From contig CAMZHV010000007.1 in the NCBI GenBank assembly GCA_947307015.1, forward strand, positions 1 to 64,000: a DNA stretch of 64,000 bases, read 5' to 3'. The DNA comes from an uncultured Prevotellaceae bacterium. GTDB lineage: Bacteria > Bacteroidota > Bacteroidia > Bacteroidales > Bacteroidaceae. The position numbers were made by a program, and so were the translations under genes. The number at the start of each line of letters is the position of its first letter. Within the stretch, counting starts at the first letter, position 1. A model generated the notes under the pieces. The model had not been told where the DNA came from. It did not search any database and saw nothing but the letters and a program-made list of their open reading frames with translations. This document shows positions 54,310 to 62,508 of the stretch, piece after piece.

Positions 54310-54438
54310 AGACCCTCCCCCCTGCCCCTCCCTTGTAGGGCGGGGAGTATATACATAAAGCAAATGATAGATAATAGTAACAACGAGTCTCACGCCTCTA
54401 CTCCCCTCCCTAACAGGGAGGGGCACGGGGGTGGGTCT
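54310..54438. repeat. Inverted palindrome pair across the porV/ispF junction
   Basis: Copy one 54310-54348, copy two reversed 54400-54438; ends AGACCCNCCCCC point outward. The ispF ATG at 54364 lies between them, and copy two is translated as the first residues of IspF. Confidence 0.9.
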
Positions 54439-54909
54439 CGTATCGGTTTCGGTTATGATGTTCACAAGCTCGTAGAAGGTCGCGAGTTGTGGCTCGGTGG
54501 TATTAAGTTAGAACACAGCGTTGGTTTGCTCGGTCACAGCGATGCCGACGTGCTCATTCACGCCATCTGCGACGCCTTGCTTGGCGCTGCCAATATGCGC
54601 GACATCGGTTTTCATTTTCCTGACACAGGCGCTGAATTTAAGGACATAGACAGCAAGATTCTGCTGCGTAAAACCATCGACTTGATTGCAGAGAAGGGTT
54701 ATCACGTAGGTAATATCGATGCTACGGTCTGTGCCGAGCGTCCGAAGCTTAATCCCCACATCCCTGCCATGCAGCAGTGCCTCGCTCAGGTGATGGGTGT
54801 GGATGCAGATGCCGTTAGCATTAAAGCCACCACCACCGAACGTCTCGGCTTCACAGGCCGCGAGGAAGGCATCAGTGCATACGCCGTCTGTCTGATTGAA
54901 AAAAGGTAA
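54364..54909 (+). CDS. ispF: 2-C-methyl-D-erythritol 2,4-cyclodiphosphate synthase
   Basis: 181 residues; normal IspF is about 160, the excess being an N-terminal stretch (STPLPNREGHGGGS) from a palindromic repeat. Core is complete: GYDVHKLVEGRELWLGG with the D-x-H zinc site, LGHSDADVLIHAICDALLGA, and TERLGFTGREEGISAYAV at the C-terminus. Forms MEcPP in the MEP pathway; trimer in the cytoplasm. dxs is at 14 kb. The DUF4886 gene begins 19 bp later. Confidence 0.95.
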   Translation: MIDNSNNESHASTPLPNREGHGGGSRIGFGYDVHKLVEGRELWLGGIKLEHSVGLLGHSDADVLIHAICDALLGAANMRDIGFHFPDTGAEFKDIDSKILLRKTIDLIAEKGYHVGNIDATVCAERPKLNPHIPAMQQCLAQVMGVDADAVSIKATTTERLGFTGREEGISAYAVCLIEKR

Positions 54910-54928
54910 GCAACAAAGATCTGGCCTT

Positions 54929-55807
54929 ATGAAAAGATTGTTTTGGTTGATAGCCTTATGCTTGGTGATAGGTGGAGTGGCAGCGCAAGAGCGGCGGCAG
55001 CTGCGTGTTTTGGCTATCGGCAACTCCTTCTCGGCAGATGCCGTGGAGCAGTACCTGTGGAACCTCGGACAGGAGGCAGGCATCGACATGATTATAGGCA
55101 ACGCCTATCGTGGCGGCTGGAGCCTGAGCGCTCATTGGAACGATGTCCGCTCAAGGGCCGCCGACACAGAGTACCGTAAGGTGGTCGACGGAACGCTAAC
55201 GAACTTGGGCAAGCGTACGCTGCGCGACATCATCATCGACGAGCCGTGGGACGTGATCACGTTTCAACAGGTGAGTCAGGAGGCGGGGCTTGAGTCGAGT
55301 TATGAACCTGGACTGAGCTTGCTGATAGGCTATGTGCGAGCGCTGGCCGTGGACTCCGTGCGTTTGGGTTTCCATCAGACGTGGGCCTACGCTCAAGACT
55401 CTGACCATCGTGGTTTTGCAAACTATGGGCACAACCAATTCCTCATGTACGCCCATATCACAACGGCTGTCGAGGAGGCTATGGACTTCCATCGCGGCGA
55501 CCTCTCTTTCTACATCCCTTCGGGCACGGCGATACAGAATGCCCGGACATCCTCGCTCACCGACTCTACTCCCGACGACACGCCTGTTAACCGCGAACTG
55601 ACCCGCGATGGCTATCATCTCAACTACACCATCGGTCGCTATACCGTGGCCTGCACATGGTTGGAAGCACTTACGGGAATAAGTGCCGTAGGGTTGAGGA
55701 CACGTCCTAAAGGCATCACTCCTGAGCAGGCTGCACTCGCCCAACGTGCCGCCCATGCCGCCATACTCGTTCCGATGGCTGTGACACCGATCAGCGCGGA
55801 GGAGTAG
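54929..55807 (+). CDS. DUF4886 SGNH-hydrolase-like secreted protein
   Basis: 292 residues with signal peptide MKRLFWLIALCLVIGGVAAQ. LRVLAIGNSFSADAVEQYLW is the nucleophile block of this SGNH-like family; LTRDGYHLN near the C-terminus supplies the D..H pair. Found widely in Bacteroidetes carbohydrate loci as putative esterases. ATG 54929 is chosen because it starts the signal peptide. Substrate unknown. Confidence 0.85.
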   Translation: MKRLFWLIALCLVIGGVAAQERRQLRVLAIGNSFSADAVEQYLWNLGQEAGIDMIIGNAYRGGWSLSAHWNDVRSRAADTEYRKVVDGTLTNLGKRTLRDIIIDEPWDVITFQQVSQEAGLESSYEPGLSLLIGYVRALAVDSVRLGFHQTWAYAQDSDHRGFANYGHNQFLMYAHITTAVEEAMDFHRGDLSFYIPSGTAIQNARTSSLTDSTPDDTPVNRELTRDGYHLNYTIGRYTVACTWLEALTGISAVGLRTRPKGITPEQAALAQRAAHAAILVPMAVTPISAEE

Positions 55808-55858
55808 GATAGTGACGACTGATTATTCTCTCGAGATTAAATAATTACAACGAACTGC

Positions 55859-56920
55859 ATGTATAGTATTTATGATTACGCCTATAACGGGCTGCTCTAT
55901 CTAAATAATGTCATGAGGCCAAAGCACAAGCGGCTCTCACAACTGATGATTTACTCGACCACGCTCTGTCAGTCGAAGTGCAAGCATTGTAACATTTGGC
56001 AGAAACGTCCTGTGGAGCATCTTTCGCTCGATGATATTAAGCGGATGATGCAGAGTAAATGTGTGACAAAGCGGACTACTGTAGGACTGGAGGGCGGCGA
56101 GTTTATTCTGCATCCGCAGGCCGATGAGATTATGGCTTGGTTCCAAGCTAATCATCCTAATTACACCCTGTTGACAAACGGGTTGGCGCCGAAAAAGGTT
56201 ATCGACGCCGTCCGTCGCTATCAGCCTCGTCATCTGTATGTCTCTCTCGACGGAGGTCGTGAGACTTATCAACAAATGAGGGGACGTGACGGCTATGACC
56301 ACGTGATTGAAGTGGTGGAGGCGCTGAAGGATGAGTTGCCGGTGTCGCTGATGTTTTGCCTGTCGCCGTGGAATACATTCGATGATATGGCGTTTGTGAT
56401 TGATGTGGCAAAGAAATATAGTATTGACGTGCGCATAGGTATCTATGGCACGATGGCTTTCTTCGACACCACAAAAGAACTGCTGGCGACATCGGATTTT
56501 GTGAAGCAGATTCCCAAGAGCATTCATGATACGCAGGAGAACTATGACTTCGTGGCGCTTTATGATGAATGGCGAAACGGCCATCTTCGTCTCCGCTGCC
56601 AAAGCATCATGAGCTGTCTTGTGGTCCATAGTAATGGTGACGTACCAATATGCCAGAATCTCGACGTAGAATTGGGGAATATCCACGAGCAAACGCTTGA
56701 CGAGATTTTCAATGGCGCATCATCCGCTAAGACGCAATGCCAATATTCTAAAAACTGCAACGATTGTTGGATTAACTTCCACCGTAAGTACGACATCATC
56801 CTCGTGCGTAATTTCGAGCGGCTACTTCCCAAATGGCTCATCGAAAAGTTCTACGGACCGTATCAATGGACGGCAGACCCCCATACCACTTATCATAAAC
56901 ATCTCAAAGCAATACAATGA
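55859..56920 (+). CDS. Radical SAM protein with SPASM-like C-terminus
   Basis: 353 residues. The [4Fe-4S] motif CQSKCKHC (Cys37, 41, 44) is followed by a radical SAM barrel (GLEGGEFILHP, NGL). The C-terminal part has seven further cysteines (CQSIMSC, PICQNLD, QCQYSKNCNDC) typical of SPASM/twitch auxiliary clusters. No peptide precursor gene was seen nearby. It overlaps the next Gfo/Idh/MocA gene by 4 bp, so both act together. Substrate not known; modification of a sugar or small molecule is possible given the partner. Confidence 0.85.
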   Translation: MYSIYDYAYNGLLYLNNVMRPKHKRLSQLMIYSTTLCQSKCKHCNIWQKRPVEHLSLDDIKRMMQSKCVTKRTTVGLEGGEFILHPQADEIMAWFQANHPNYTLLTNGLAPKKVIDAVRRYQPRHLYVSLDGGRETYQQMRGRDGYDHVIEVVEALKDELPVSLMFCLSPWNTFDDMAFVIDVAKKYSIDVRIGIYGTMAFFDTTKELLATSDFVKQIPKSIHDTQENYDFVALYDEWRNGHLRLRCQSIMSCLVVHSNGDVPICQNLDVELGNIHEQTLDEIFNGASSAKTQCQYSKNCNDCWINFHRKYDIILVRNFERLLPKWLIEKFYGPYQWTADPHTTYHKHLKAIQ

Positions 56921-57942
56921 TACAAGCTGCGATCGACCGATTCAAACGGATGCGCACGGAGCGGTTTCTATGCCAAACGTACCAATATCAATATGCCTTC
57001 GTGGGTATGGGCCAGCACTCGCTGACAAACCTTTACCCCGTGTTGCACTACCTCGGCGTACCGCTGAAATATATCTGCGTCACTTCGGAACGGAAGGCAC
57101 AATTGATAGAGCGGAAGTTTGTCGGCGTGAAAGCCACGACCTCGCTTGATGAGATTCTGAAGGACGAGACCATAAAAGGCGTTTTCGTCTCCGCCTCCCC
57201 ATCAGCCCATTTTTCCATTGCCTCGAAAGTCCTACAAAGCGGCAAGTCGCTCTTCATTGAAAAACCTCCCTGCCAATCATTAGAAGAACTGGATCGGCTA
57301 ATAGCGCTCCAACAGCAATGTGGCTCCCCCGTCGCTATGGTAGGGCTGCAGAAACGCCACGCCCCTGCCATCCAACTGCTTAAGAAGCGTCTCCAAAAAG
57401 AGCATCTTATCAACTACGATTTACATTACCTCACAGGAGCTTATCCAGAGGGTAATGCCTTGCTCGACCTCTATATCCATCCCCTCGACCTCGTTTGCTA
57501 TCTTTTCGGTAAGCCTGAAATCCTCTGTTGTCGCCAAATCGCCAACGGTTCTTACATCCTCATGCTCCAGCATCCGCACATCGCTGGTACCCTTGAACTC
57601 TCTACCGCTTACAAATGGATGTCTGCCGAAGAAACCCTGAAAGTTTGTACCCATTCTGGTGTTTACAATCTCTCACAAATGGAATCGTTAAGTTATACGT
57701 CCAATCCCTCCACCATACTCGGTATCCCTACAGAAAAACTTCATGCGAAGAACAGCACCGTAGAGAGCCTCTATCAGCGCAACAATTTCACGCCCATACT
57801 GGCGAACAATCAAATATATTCTCAGGGCTACTACAGTGAGATAGAAGCTTTCGTCAGTCAGGTTGAGAAAGGAAAATCAGAAGTCATCTCTGGCTTAAAG
57901 TCCGTGAGAGATACATACGAATTGTTGCAGTCTCTCTCCTAA
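56917..57942 (+). CDS. Gfo/Idh/MocA-family oxidoreductase, cytoplasmic
   Basis: 341 residues. Rossmann fold (YAFVGMGQHSLTNLYPVL), ICVTSERKAQLIE, and the EKP motif SLFIEKPPC; C-terminal alpha/beta domain with DLYIHPLDLVCYLFG. No export signal. Overlaps the radical SAM gene by 4 bp (ATGA), implying translational coupling. Ends with a strong terminator shared with asnS. The pairing of radical SAM and sugar oxidoreductase suggests a small biosynthetic step, not identified. Confidence 0.87.
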   Translation: MIQAAIDRFKRMRTERFLCQTYQYQYAFVGMGQHSLTNLYPVLHYLGVPLKYICVTSERKAQLIERKFVGVKATTSLDEILKDETIKGVFVSASPSAHFSIASKVLQSGKSLFIEKPPCQSLEELDRLIALQQQCGSPVAMVGLQKRHAPAIQLLKKRLQKEHLINYDLHYLTGAYPEGNALLDLYIHPLDLVCYLFGKPEILCCRQIANGSYILMLQHPHIAGTLELSTAYKWMSAEETLKVCTHSGVYNLSQMESLSYTSNPSTILGIPTEKLHAKNSTVESLYQRNNFTPILANNQIYSQGYYSEIEAFVSQVEKGKSEVISGLKSVRDTYELLQSLS

Positions 57943-57961
57943 CGCGCCTGACCTGTATATG

Positions 57962-57999
57962 ACAAGGGCTGTGTCTCCAAAAACAGACACAGCCCTTGT
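57962..57999. terminator. Bidirectional terminator between Gfo/Idh and asnS
   Basis: Perfect 15-bp stem (57962-57976 with 57985-57999) and an 8-nt loop, T-rich just after on the plus strand; serves both converging genes. Confidence 0.85.
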
Positions 58000-58019
58000 T
58001 GTATGATGAGGATTTGGGA

Positions 58020-59417
58020 TTAGAAAGCAGCGTTCTTGGGCGTACGGGGGAAGGGGATAACGTCGCGGATGTTCTGCATTCCCGTCACGAAGAGGATGAG
58101 GCGCTCGAAGCCGAGACCGAAGCCTGCGTGCGGGCAAGTGCCCCAGCGACGTGTGTCGAGATACCATTCGAGGGTGTCGGTCTCCATGCCGCGGCGATTA
58201 ATCTCTGCCATGAGCTTGTCGAGACTCTCCTCACGGACGCTACCGCCGATGATCTCGCCGATGGAGGGGAAGAGGACGTCGGTACCCTGCATGGTTTTGC
58301 CGTCGTCGTTCATCTTCATATAGAAAGCCTTGATCTCCTTCGGGTAGTCGGTCATGATGACGGGACGCTTGAAGTGCTCCTCGACGAGGTAGCGCTCATG
58401 CTCGCTGGCGAGGTCGTCGCCCCAGTTGCAGGGGAATTCGAACTTCTTGCCGTTCTTGATGGCTTCCTGTAGGATGTTGATGCCTTCGGTGTAGGGCAGG
58501 CGCACGAAATCCTCTTTCAGTACACCTTCGAGGCGCTCGATGAGATGCGGGTCGAGGCGTGGATTGCTGAGGAACTCGAGGTCGTCCTTGCAGTTGTCGA
58601 GAGCCCAACGCACGCAGTACTTGATGAAATCCTCTTCGAGGTCCATCAGGTCTGTCTTGTCGTAGAAAGCCATCTCGGGCTCTATCATCCAGAACTCGGC
58701 GAGGTGACGAGGCGTGTTGGAGTTCTCGGCGCGGAAGGTGGGACCGAAGGTGTAGATCTGTCCGAGTGCCGTAGCGCCGAGCTCGCCTTCGAGCTGTCCG
58801 CTCACAGTGAGGCTCGTCTGCGTACCGAAGAAGTCATCGTCATAGATAATCTTACCGTTCTCGTCCAACTTCAGGTCGTAGAGGTTCTTGGTCGTGACCT
58901 GGAACATATTTCCAGCACCCTCGCAGTCGGAGGCAGTGATGAGCGGCGTGTGGAAATAGAAGAAGCCGTGCTCGTGGAAATAGGTGTGGATGGCCATTGC
59001 CATGTTGTGGCGGATGCGCATGACGGCTCCGAAAGTATTGGTGCGCAGGCGCATGTGGGCGTGCTGACGCATATATTCGAAGCTCTGTCCCTTTTTCTGC
59101 ATGGGGTAGGTGGCATCACACGTGCCGAGGACTTCGATTTCCTTGGCCTGCACCTCGCTGGCCTGACCAGCAGCAGGACTCTCGACAAGGACACCCTTCA
59201 CCTTAATACACGCACCAGTGGTGATGAGCTTCACCATAGACTCATCGAAGTGCTGGTCTTCGCCCACAATCTGGACATTCTTGATGGTGGAACCATCGTT
59301 GAGTGCAATGAAGAAGATGCCTTTGGAGCCACGCTTTGAACGCACCCAACCTTCTACGAGTATGTCGCTGCCGAAGTCTGTACGCTTCAGCGCATCTATA
59401 ACTTTTGTACGTTGCAT
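58020..59417 (-). CDS. asnS: Asparaginyl-tRNA synthetase
   Basis: 465 residues. N-terminal OB-fold anticodon-binding domain ([20 protein letters not shown]) and class II catalytic domain with [20 protein letters not shown] (motif 2) and [16 protein letters not shown] (motif 3). Charges tRNA-Asn in translation. Third gene of purB-rluB-asnS on the minus strand. Confidence 0.97.
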   Translation of the reverse strand: MQRTKVIDALKRTDFGSDILVEGWVRSKRGSKGIFFIALNDGSTIKNVQIVGEDQHFDESMVKLITTGACIKVKGVLVESPAAGQASEVQAKEIEVLGTCDATYPMQKKGQSFEYMRQHAHMRLRTNTFGAVMRIRHNMAMAIHTYFHEHGFFYFHTPLITASDCEGAGNMFQVTTKNLYDLKLDENGKIIYDDDFFGTQTSLTVSGQLEGELGATALGQIYTFGPTFRAENSNTPRHLAEFWMIEPEMAFYDKTDLMDLEEDFIKYCVRWALDNCKDDLEFLSNPRLDPHLIERLEGVLKEDFVRLPYTEGINILQEAIKNGKKFEFPCNWGDDLASEHERYLVEEHFKRPVIMTDYPKEIKAFYMKMNDDGKTMQGTDVLFPSIGEIIGGSVREESLDKLMAEINRRGMETDTLEWYLDTRRWGTCPHAGFGLGFERLILFVTGMQNIRDVIPFPRTPKNAAF

Positions 59418-59469
59418 TTTACATTAAAATTTAATCCTTAAACTTTAAACTTCTCACAAATGCGAGCGA

Positions 59470-60873
59470 TTATTCGAAGGCTCCCATGCGCAGCATGTTG
59501 ACTTCCTGCTCGGTGAGGTAGCGCCAGTCGCCGCGCTTGAGGTTCTTCTTGGTCAGACCAGCGAAGAAGACACGGTCGAGCTTGGTGACCTTGTAGCCGA
59601 GGTGCTCGAAGATACGGCGTACAATGCGGTTGCGACCGCTGTGGATCTCGATGCCCACCTGCTTCTTGTCGGTCTCAGAGGCGTATTCCACGGCATCAGC
59701 GTGAATCTCACCGTCGTCGAGCTGGATGCCTTCTGCAATCTGACGCAGGTCGGCAGCGGTGACGTTCTTGTCGGTGTGGACGTGGTAGATCTTCTTCTTG
59801 AGATACTGCGGGTGTGTGAGCTTGGATGCCAGCTCGCCATCGTTGGTGAGAAGCAGCACGCCTGTGGTGTTGCGGTCGAGGCGACCTACGGGATAAATAC
59901 GTTCATCGCAGCAGCCCTTGACGAGATCCATCACCGTCTTGCGGTTCTGGGGATCGTCGCTGGTAGTGACGTAATCCTTGGGCTTATTGAGCAACACGTA
60001 GACCTTCTTCTCAATCTTCACGGGCTGGTCGTGGAACTTGACCTCATCAGTACGCTTAACCTTGGTTCCGAGCTCGGTGACGACAACGCCATTGACGCTG
60101 ACGACGCCAGCCTCGATGAAGGTATCGGCTTCACGACGTGAGCATACGCCGGCATTGGCGAGGAATTTGTTCAAACGGATGGGTGCTTCGGGATCGATGT
60201 GAGCCTCAGAATACTCGATGCGCTTCTTGAAGCTGTATTTGGCGTTGGGATCATAGCCAGGGCCGTGCTGACGACGGGGACCGCCGAAACCGCGCTGCTG
60301 GAATCCGCCGCGCTGTTGGCCGTAGCCGCGCTGCTGACCATAGCCGCCTTGCTGGCCGTAACCGCCATGTTGCTGGCCATAGCCACGCTGTTGGCCATAG
60401 CCGCCACGGGGCTGGAAACCGCCCTCACGGGGTTGACCGTAACCGCCACGGGGTTGGAAGCCACCTTCACGCTGCTGGAAACCGCCACGTTGCTGGCCGT
60501 AACCGCCGCGCTGCTGGCCGTAGCCGCCTTCACGCTGCTGACCATAGCCACCACGGGGCTGATAACCGCCTTCGCGAGGCTGATAACCGCCACGGGGCTG
60601 GTAGCCTCCACGAGGCTGATAACCACCACGGGGTTGGAAACTGCGCTGTTCCTGACCTTCTTCTACGGCGCGACCACTGGCATCGTAGTGGGGACGATAT
60701 GTGCGACGCTCGCCTTCGGCATTGCTGCCGTAGATCGGGCGTTGAATGCGGGGACGTGGTGTGCGACCTTGTCCATAGCTTTTGTTTGCTGAGGGATTGA
60801 AGCCTTCGCGGTTTTCGTCTTTTCCCTCGTTGGCGCTGAAATTCTCGCGCCATTTCTCATCGTTGTTTTCCAT
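59470..60873 (-). CDS. rluB: rRNA pseudouridine synthase of the RsuA/RluB family with GYQPRGG-repeat N-terminus
   Basis: 467 residues. The last ~240 are a normal S4 domain ([19 protein letters not shown]) plus pseudouridine synthase with the catalytic Asp in [12 protein letters not shown]. The first ~220 are disordered, rich in Gly, Gln, Arg and Tyr, built from tandem GGYQPR and GGYGQQR units, like RGG/FG-type RNA-binding tails. Acts on 23S or 16S rRNA; target site not determinable. The DNA repeats are 18-24 bp, prone to length change. Starts 75 bp after purB. Confidence 0.93.
   Translation of the reverse strand: MENNDEKWRENFSANEGKDENREGFNPSANKSYGQGRTPRPRIQRPIYGSNAEGERRTYRPHYDASGRAVEEGQEQRSFQPRGGYQPRGGYQPRGGYQPREGGYQPRGGYGQQREGGYGQQRGGYGQQRGGFQQREGGFQPRGGYGQPREGGFQPRGGYGQQRGYGQQHGGYGQQGGYGQQRGYGQQRGGFQQRGFGGPRRQHGPGYDPNAKYSFKKRIEYSEAHIDPEAPIRLNKFLANAGVCSRREADTFIEAGVVSVNGVVVTELGTKVKRTDEVKFHDQPVKIEKKVYVLLNKPKDYVTTSDDPQNRKTVMDLVKGCCDERIYPVGRLDRNTTGVLLLTNDGELASKLTHPQYLKKKIYHVHTDKNVTAADLRQIAEGIQLDDGEIHADAVEYASETDKKQVGIEIHSGRNRIVRRIFEHLGYKVTKLDRVFFAGLTKKNLKRGDWRYLTEQEVNMLRMGAFE
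60295..60645. repeat. In-frame tandem repeats encoding [12 protein letters not shown]
   Basis: Variable 15-27 bp units, for example CCGTAGCCGCGCTGCTGGCC on the plus strand, repeated about 15 times. All unit lengths are multiples of three. Confidence 0.85.
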
Positions 60874-60948
60874 TTTGTCTTGAATAATTTAAATAGATAA
60901 TTTCACTTGAATGTTGTTAACTCTATTGAGGTGTATTAATAATTTTAA

Positions 60949-62307
60949 TTAGATTCCTGTATAGTTCCAGGGTGTTATCTGTCGGAGTTCTGTCTTGACG
61001 TCTTCACTGACTTCGAGCGTCTCAATGAACGCTGCAATGCTCTCGTGGCTGATGGCAGCTCCCGTGCGGGTCAGTGCCTTGAGTGCCTCGTAAGGGTTGG
61101 GATAGCCCTCGCGTCGCAGGATGGTTTGGATGCCTTCGGCTACAACGGCCCAGTTCTGTTCGAGGTCGGTGCGCAGCGCCTCTTCGTTGAGGAGTAGCTT
61201 GCCAAGGCCTTTCAATGTGCTTTGTATGGCAATGAGGATATGCCCGAGGGGAACACCGACGTTGCGTAGAACGGTGCTGTCGGTAAGGTCACGTTGCAGA
61301 CGGCTCACAGGCAGCTTCTGTGCCAGATGGTCGAGCAGTGCGTTGGCTACGCCGAGGTTGCCCTCAGAATTCTCGAAGTCGATGGGGTTGACTTTATGGG
61401 GCATGGCGCTCGAACCGACCTCCCCAGCCTTCACGCGTTGGCGGAAATAGCCCATGGAAATGTACTGCCAAACATCGCGGTCGAGGTCGATGATGACGGT
61501 GTTGATGCGGCGCAGGGCATCGAAGAGGGCGCTGAGGCAGTCGTAATTGGAGATCTGCGTCGTCCACTGTTCACGCTGTAAGCCCAGCTTCTCGGCGACG
61601 AAGCGATTGCCAAAGGCACGCCAGTCGATGTCAGGATAAGCAACATGATGGGCGTTGAAGTTGCCCGTGGCACCGCCGAACTTTGCTGTGATGGGACAAG
61701 CGCGCAGCAGGTCAAGCTGCTGTTGCAGGCGGTAGACGAAGACCATCAGCTCCTTGCCCAGACGTGTGGGGGAAGCGGGCTGGCCGTGGGTCTTGGCAAG
61801 CATGGCGATGTCAGCCCATTCGTCAGCATAACCTTTCAGCTTCTCGATGAGTTGCTGAATCATTGGGTAGTATACCTCATCCAACGCTTCCTTGATGCTC
61901 AAGGGAACGCTGGTGTTGTTGATATCCTGCGATGTGAGGCCGAAATGGATGAATTCGACCTCGCCCTTCAGAGAGGGGGTAAGGGAGGTGAGGTCTCTGA
62001 ACTTCTCCTTGATGAAATACTCCACTGCCTTGACATCGTGGTTTGTAACAGCCTCAATCTCCTTGACACGTGCTGCGTCACTCTGCGAGAAATTCTCGTA
62101 GATGGCACGTAGCTGCGGGAAGAGGTCGGGGGACACGGAGGCTAACTGCGGCAAGGGCAATTCGCACAAGGTGATGAAATATTCGATTTCTACACGAATA
62201 CGATAGCGGATGAGGGCGTATTCTGAAAAAAAGCAATCCAGAGATGCTGTCTTCTGTCTGTAGCGGCCGTCAATGGGTGAGATGGCTGTCAGTGGAGTCA
62301 GTTCCAT
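60949..62307 (-). CDS. purB: Adenylosuccinate lyase
   Basis: 452 residues of the fumarase/aspartase superfamily. SPIDGRYRQ at the start and signature GSSAMPHKVNPIDFENSEGN (~residue 295). Two steps in purine synthesis. SLTPSLKGEVEF near residue 110 looks like a remnant of the palindrome family but the length is near normal. A -7 box is at 62395-62402. Confidence 0.96.
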   Translation of the reverse strand: MELTPLTAISPIDGRYRQKTASLDCFFSEYALIRYRIRVEIEYFITLCELPLPQLASVSPDLFPQLRAIYENFSQSDAARVKEIEAVTNHDVKAVEYFIKEKFRDLTSLTPSLKGEVEFIHFGLTSQDINNTSVPLSIKEALDEVYYPMIQQLIEKLKGYADEWADIAMLAKTHGQPASPTRLGKELMVFVYRLQQQLDLLRACPITAKFGGATGNFNAHHVAYPDIDWRAFGNRFVAEKLGLQREQWTTQISNYDCLSALFDALRRINTVIIDLDRDVWQYISMGYFRQRVKAGEVGSSAMPHKVNPIDFENSEGNLGVANALLDHLAQKLPVSRLQRDLTDSTVLRNVGVPLGHILIAIQSTLKGLGKLLLNEEALRTDLEQNWAVVAEGIQTILRREGYPNPYEALKALTRTGAAISHESIAAFIETLEVSEDVKTELRQITPWNYTGI

Positions 62308-62394
62308 AGCAAATGCCTTGAATGGCTGTTGTTTACGTATTGTCTAAGTTTACAAATGTGTTCTGATTACCGCACTTTCTCCCGAAAGGCGCGG

Positions 62395-62402
62395 CAAAGG
62401 TA
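62395..62402 (-). promoter_or_regulatory. -7 box for purB-rluB-asnS
   Basis: TACCTTTG on the minus strand, 87 bp upstream of the purB ATG. Confidence 0.62.
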
Positions 62403-62508
62403 CTGCTTTGTCGTGACTTATCCAAATAATGAGGCAAAAACTTTCCGTTAAGAAATGTTTGTCAGTATGTCTACTGGTATGATGAACTTCTTTGAATTTA
62501 TTCGCTGA

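Noticed and set aside
61960..61995. Possible palindromic insertion in purB (TPSLKGE-like residues)
   Set aside because: The similarity to the family is short, the stem is imperfect and protein length is only a few residues above normal; not strong enough to list as a copy.
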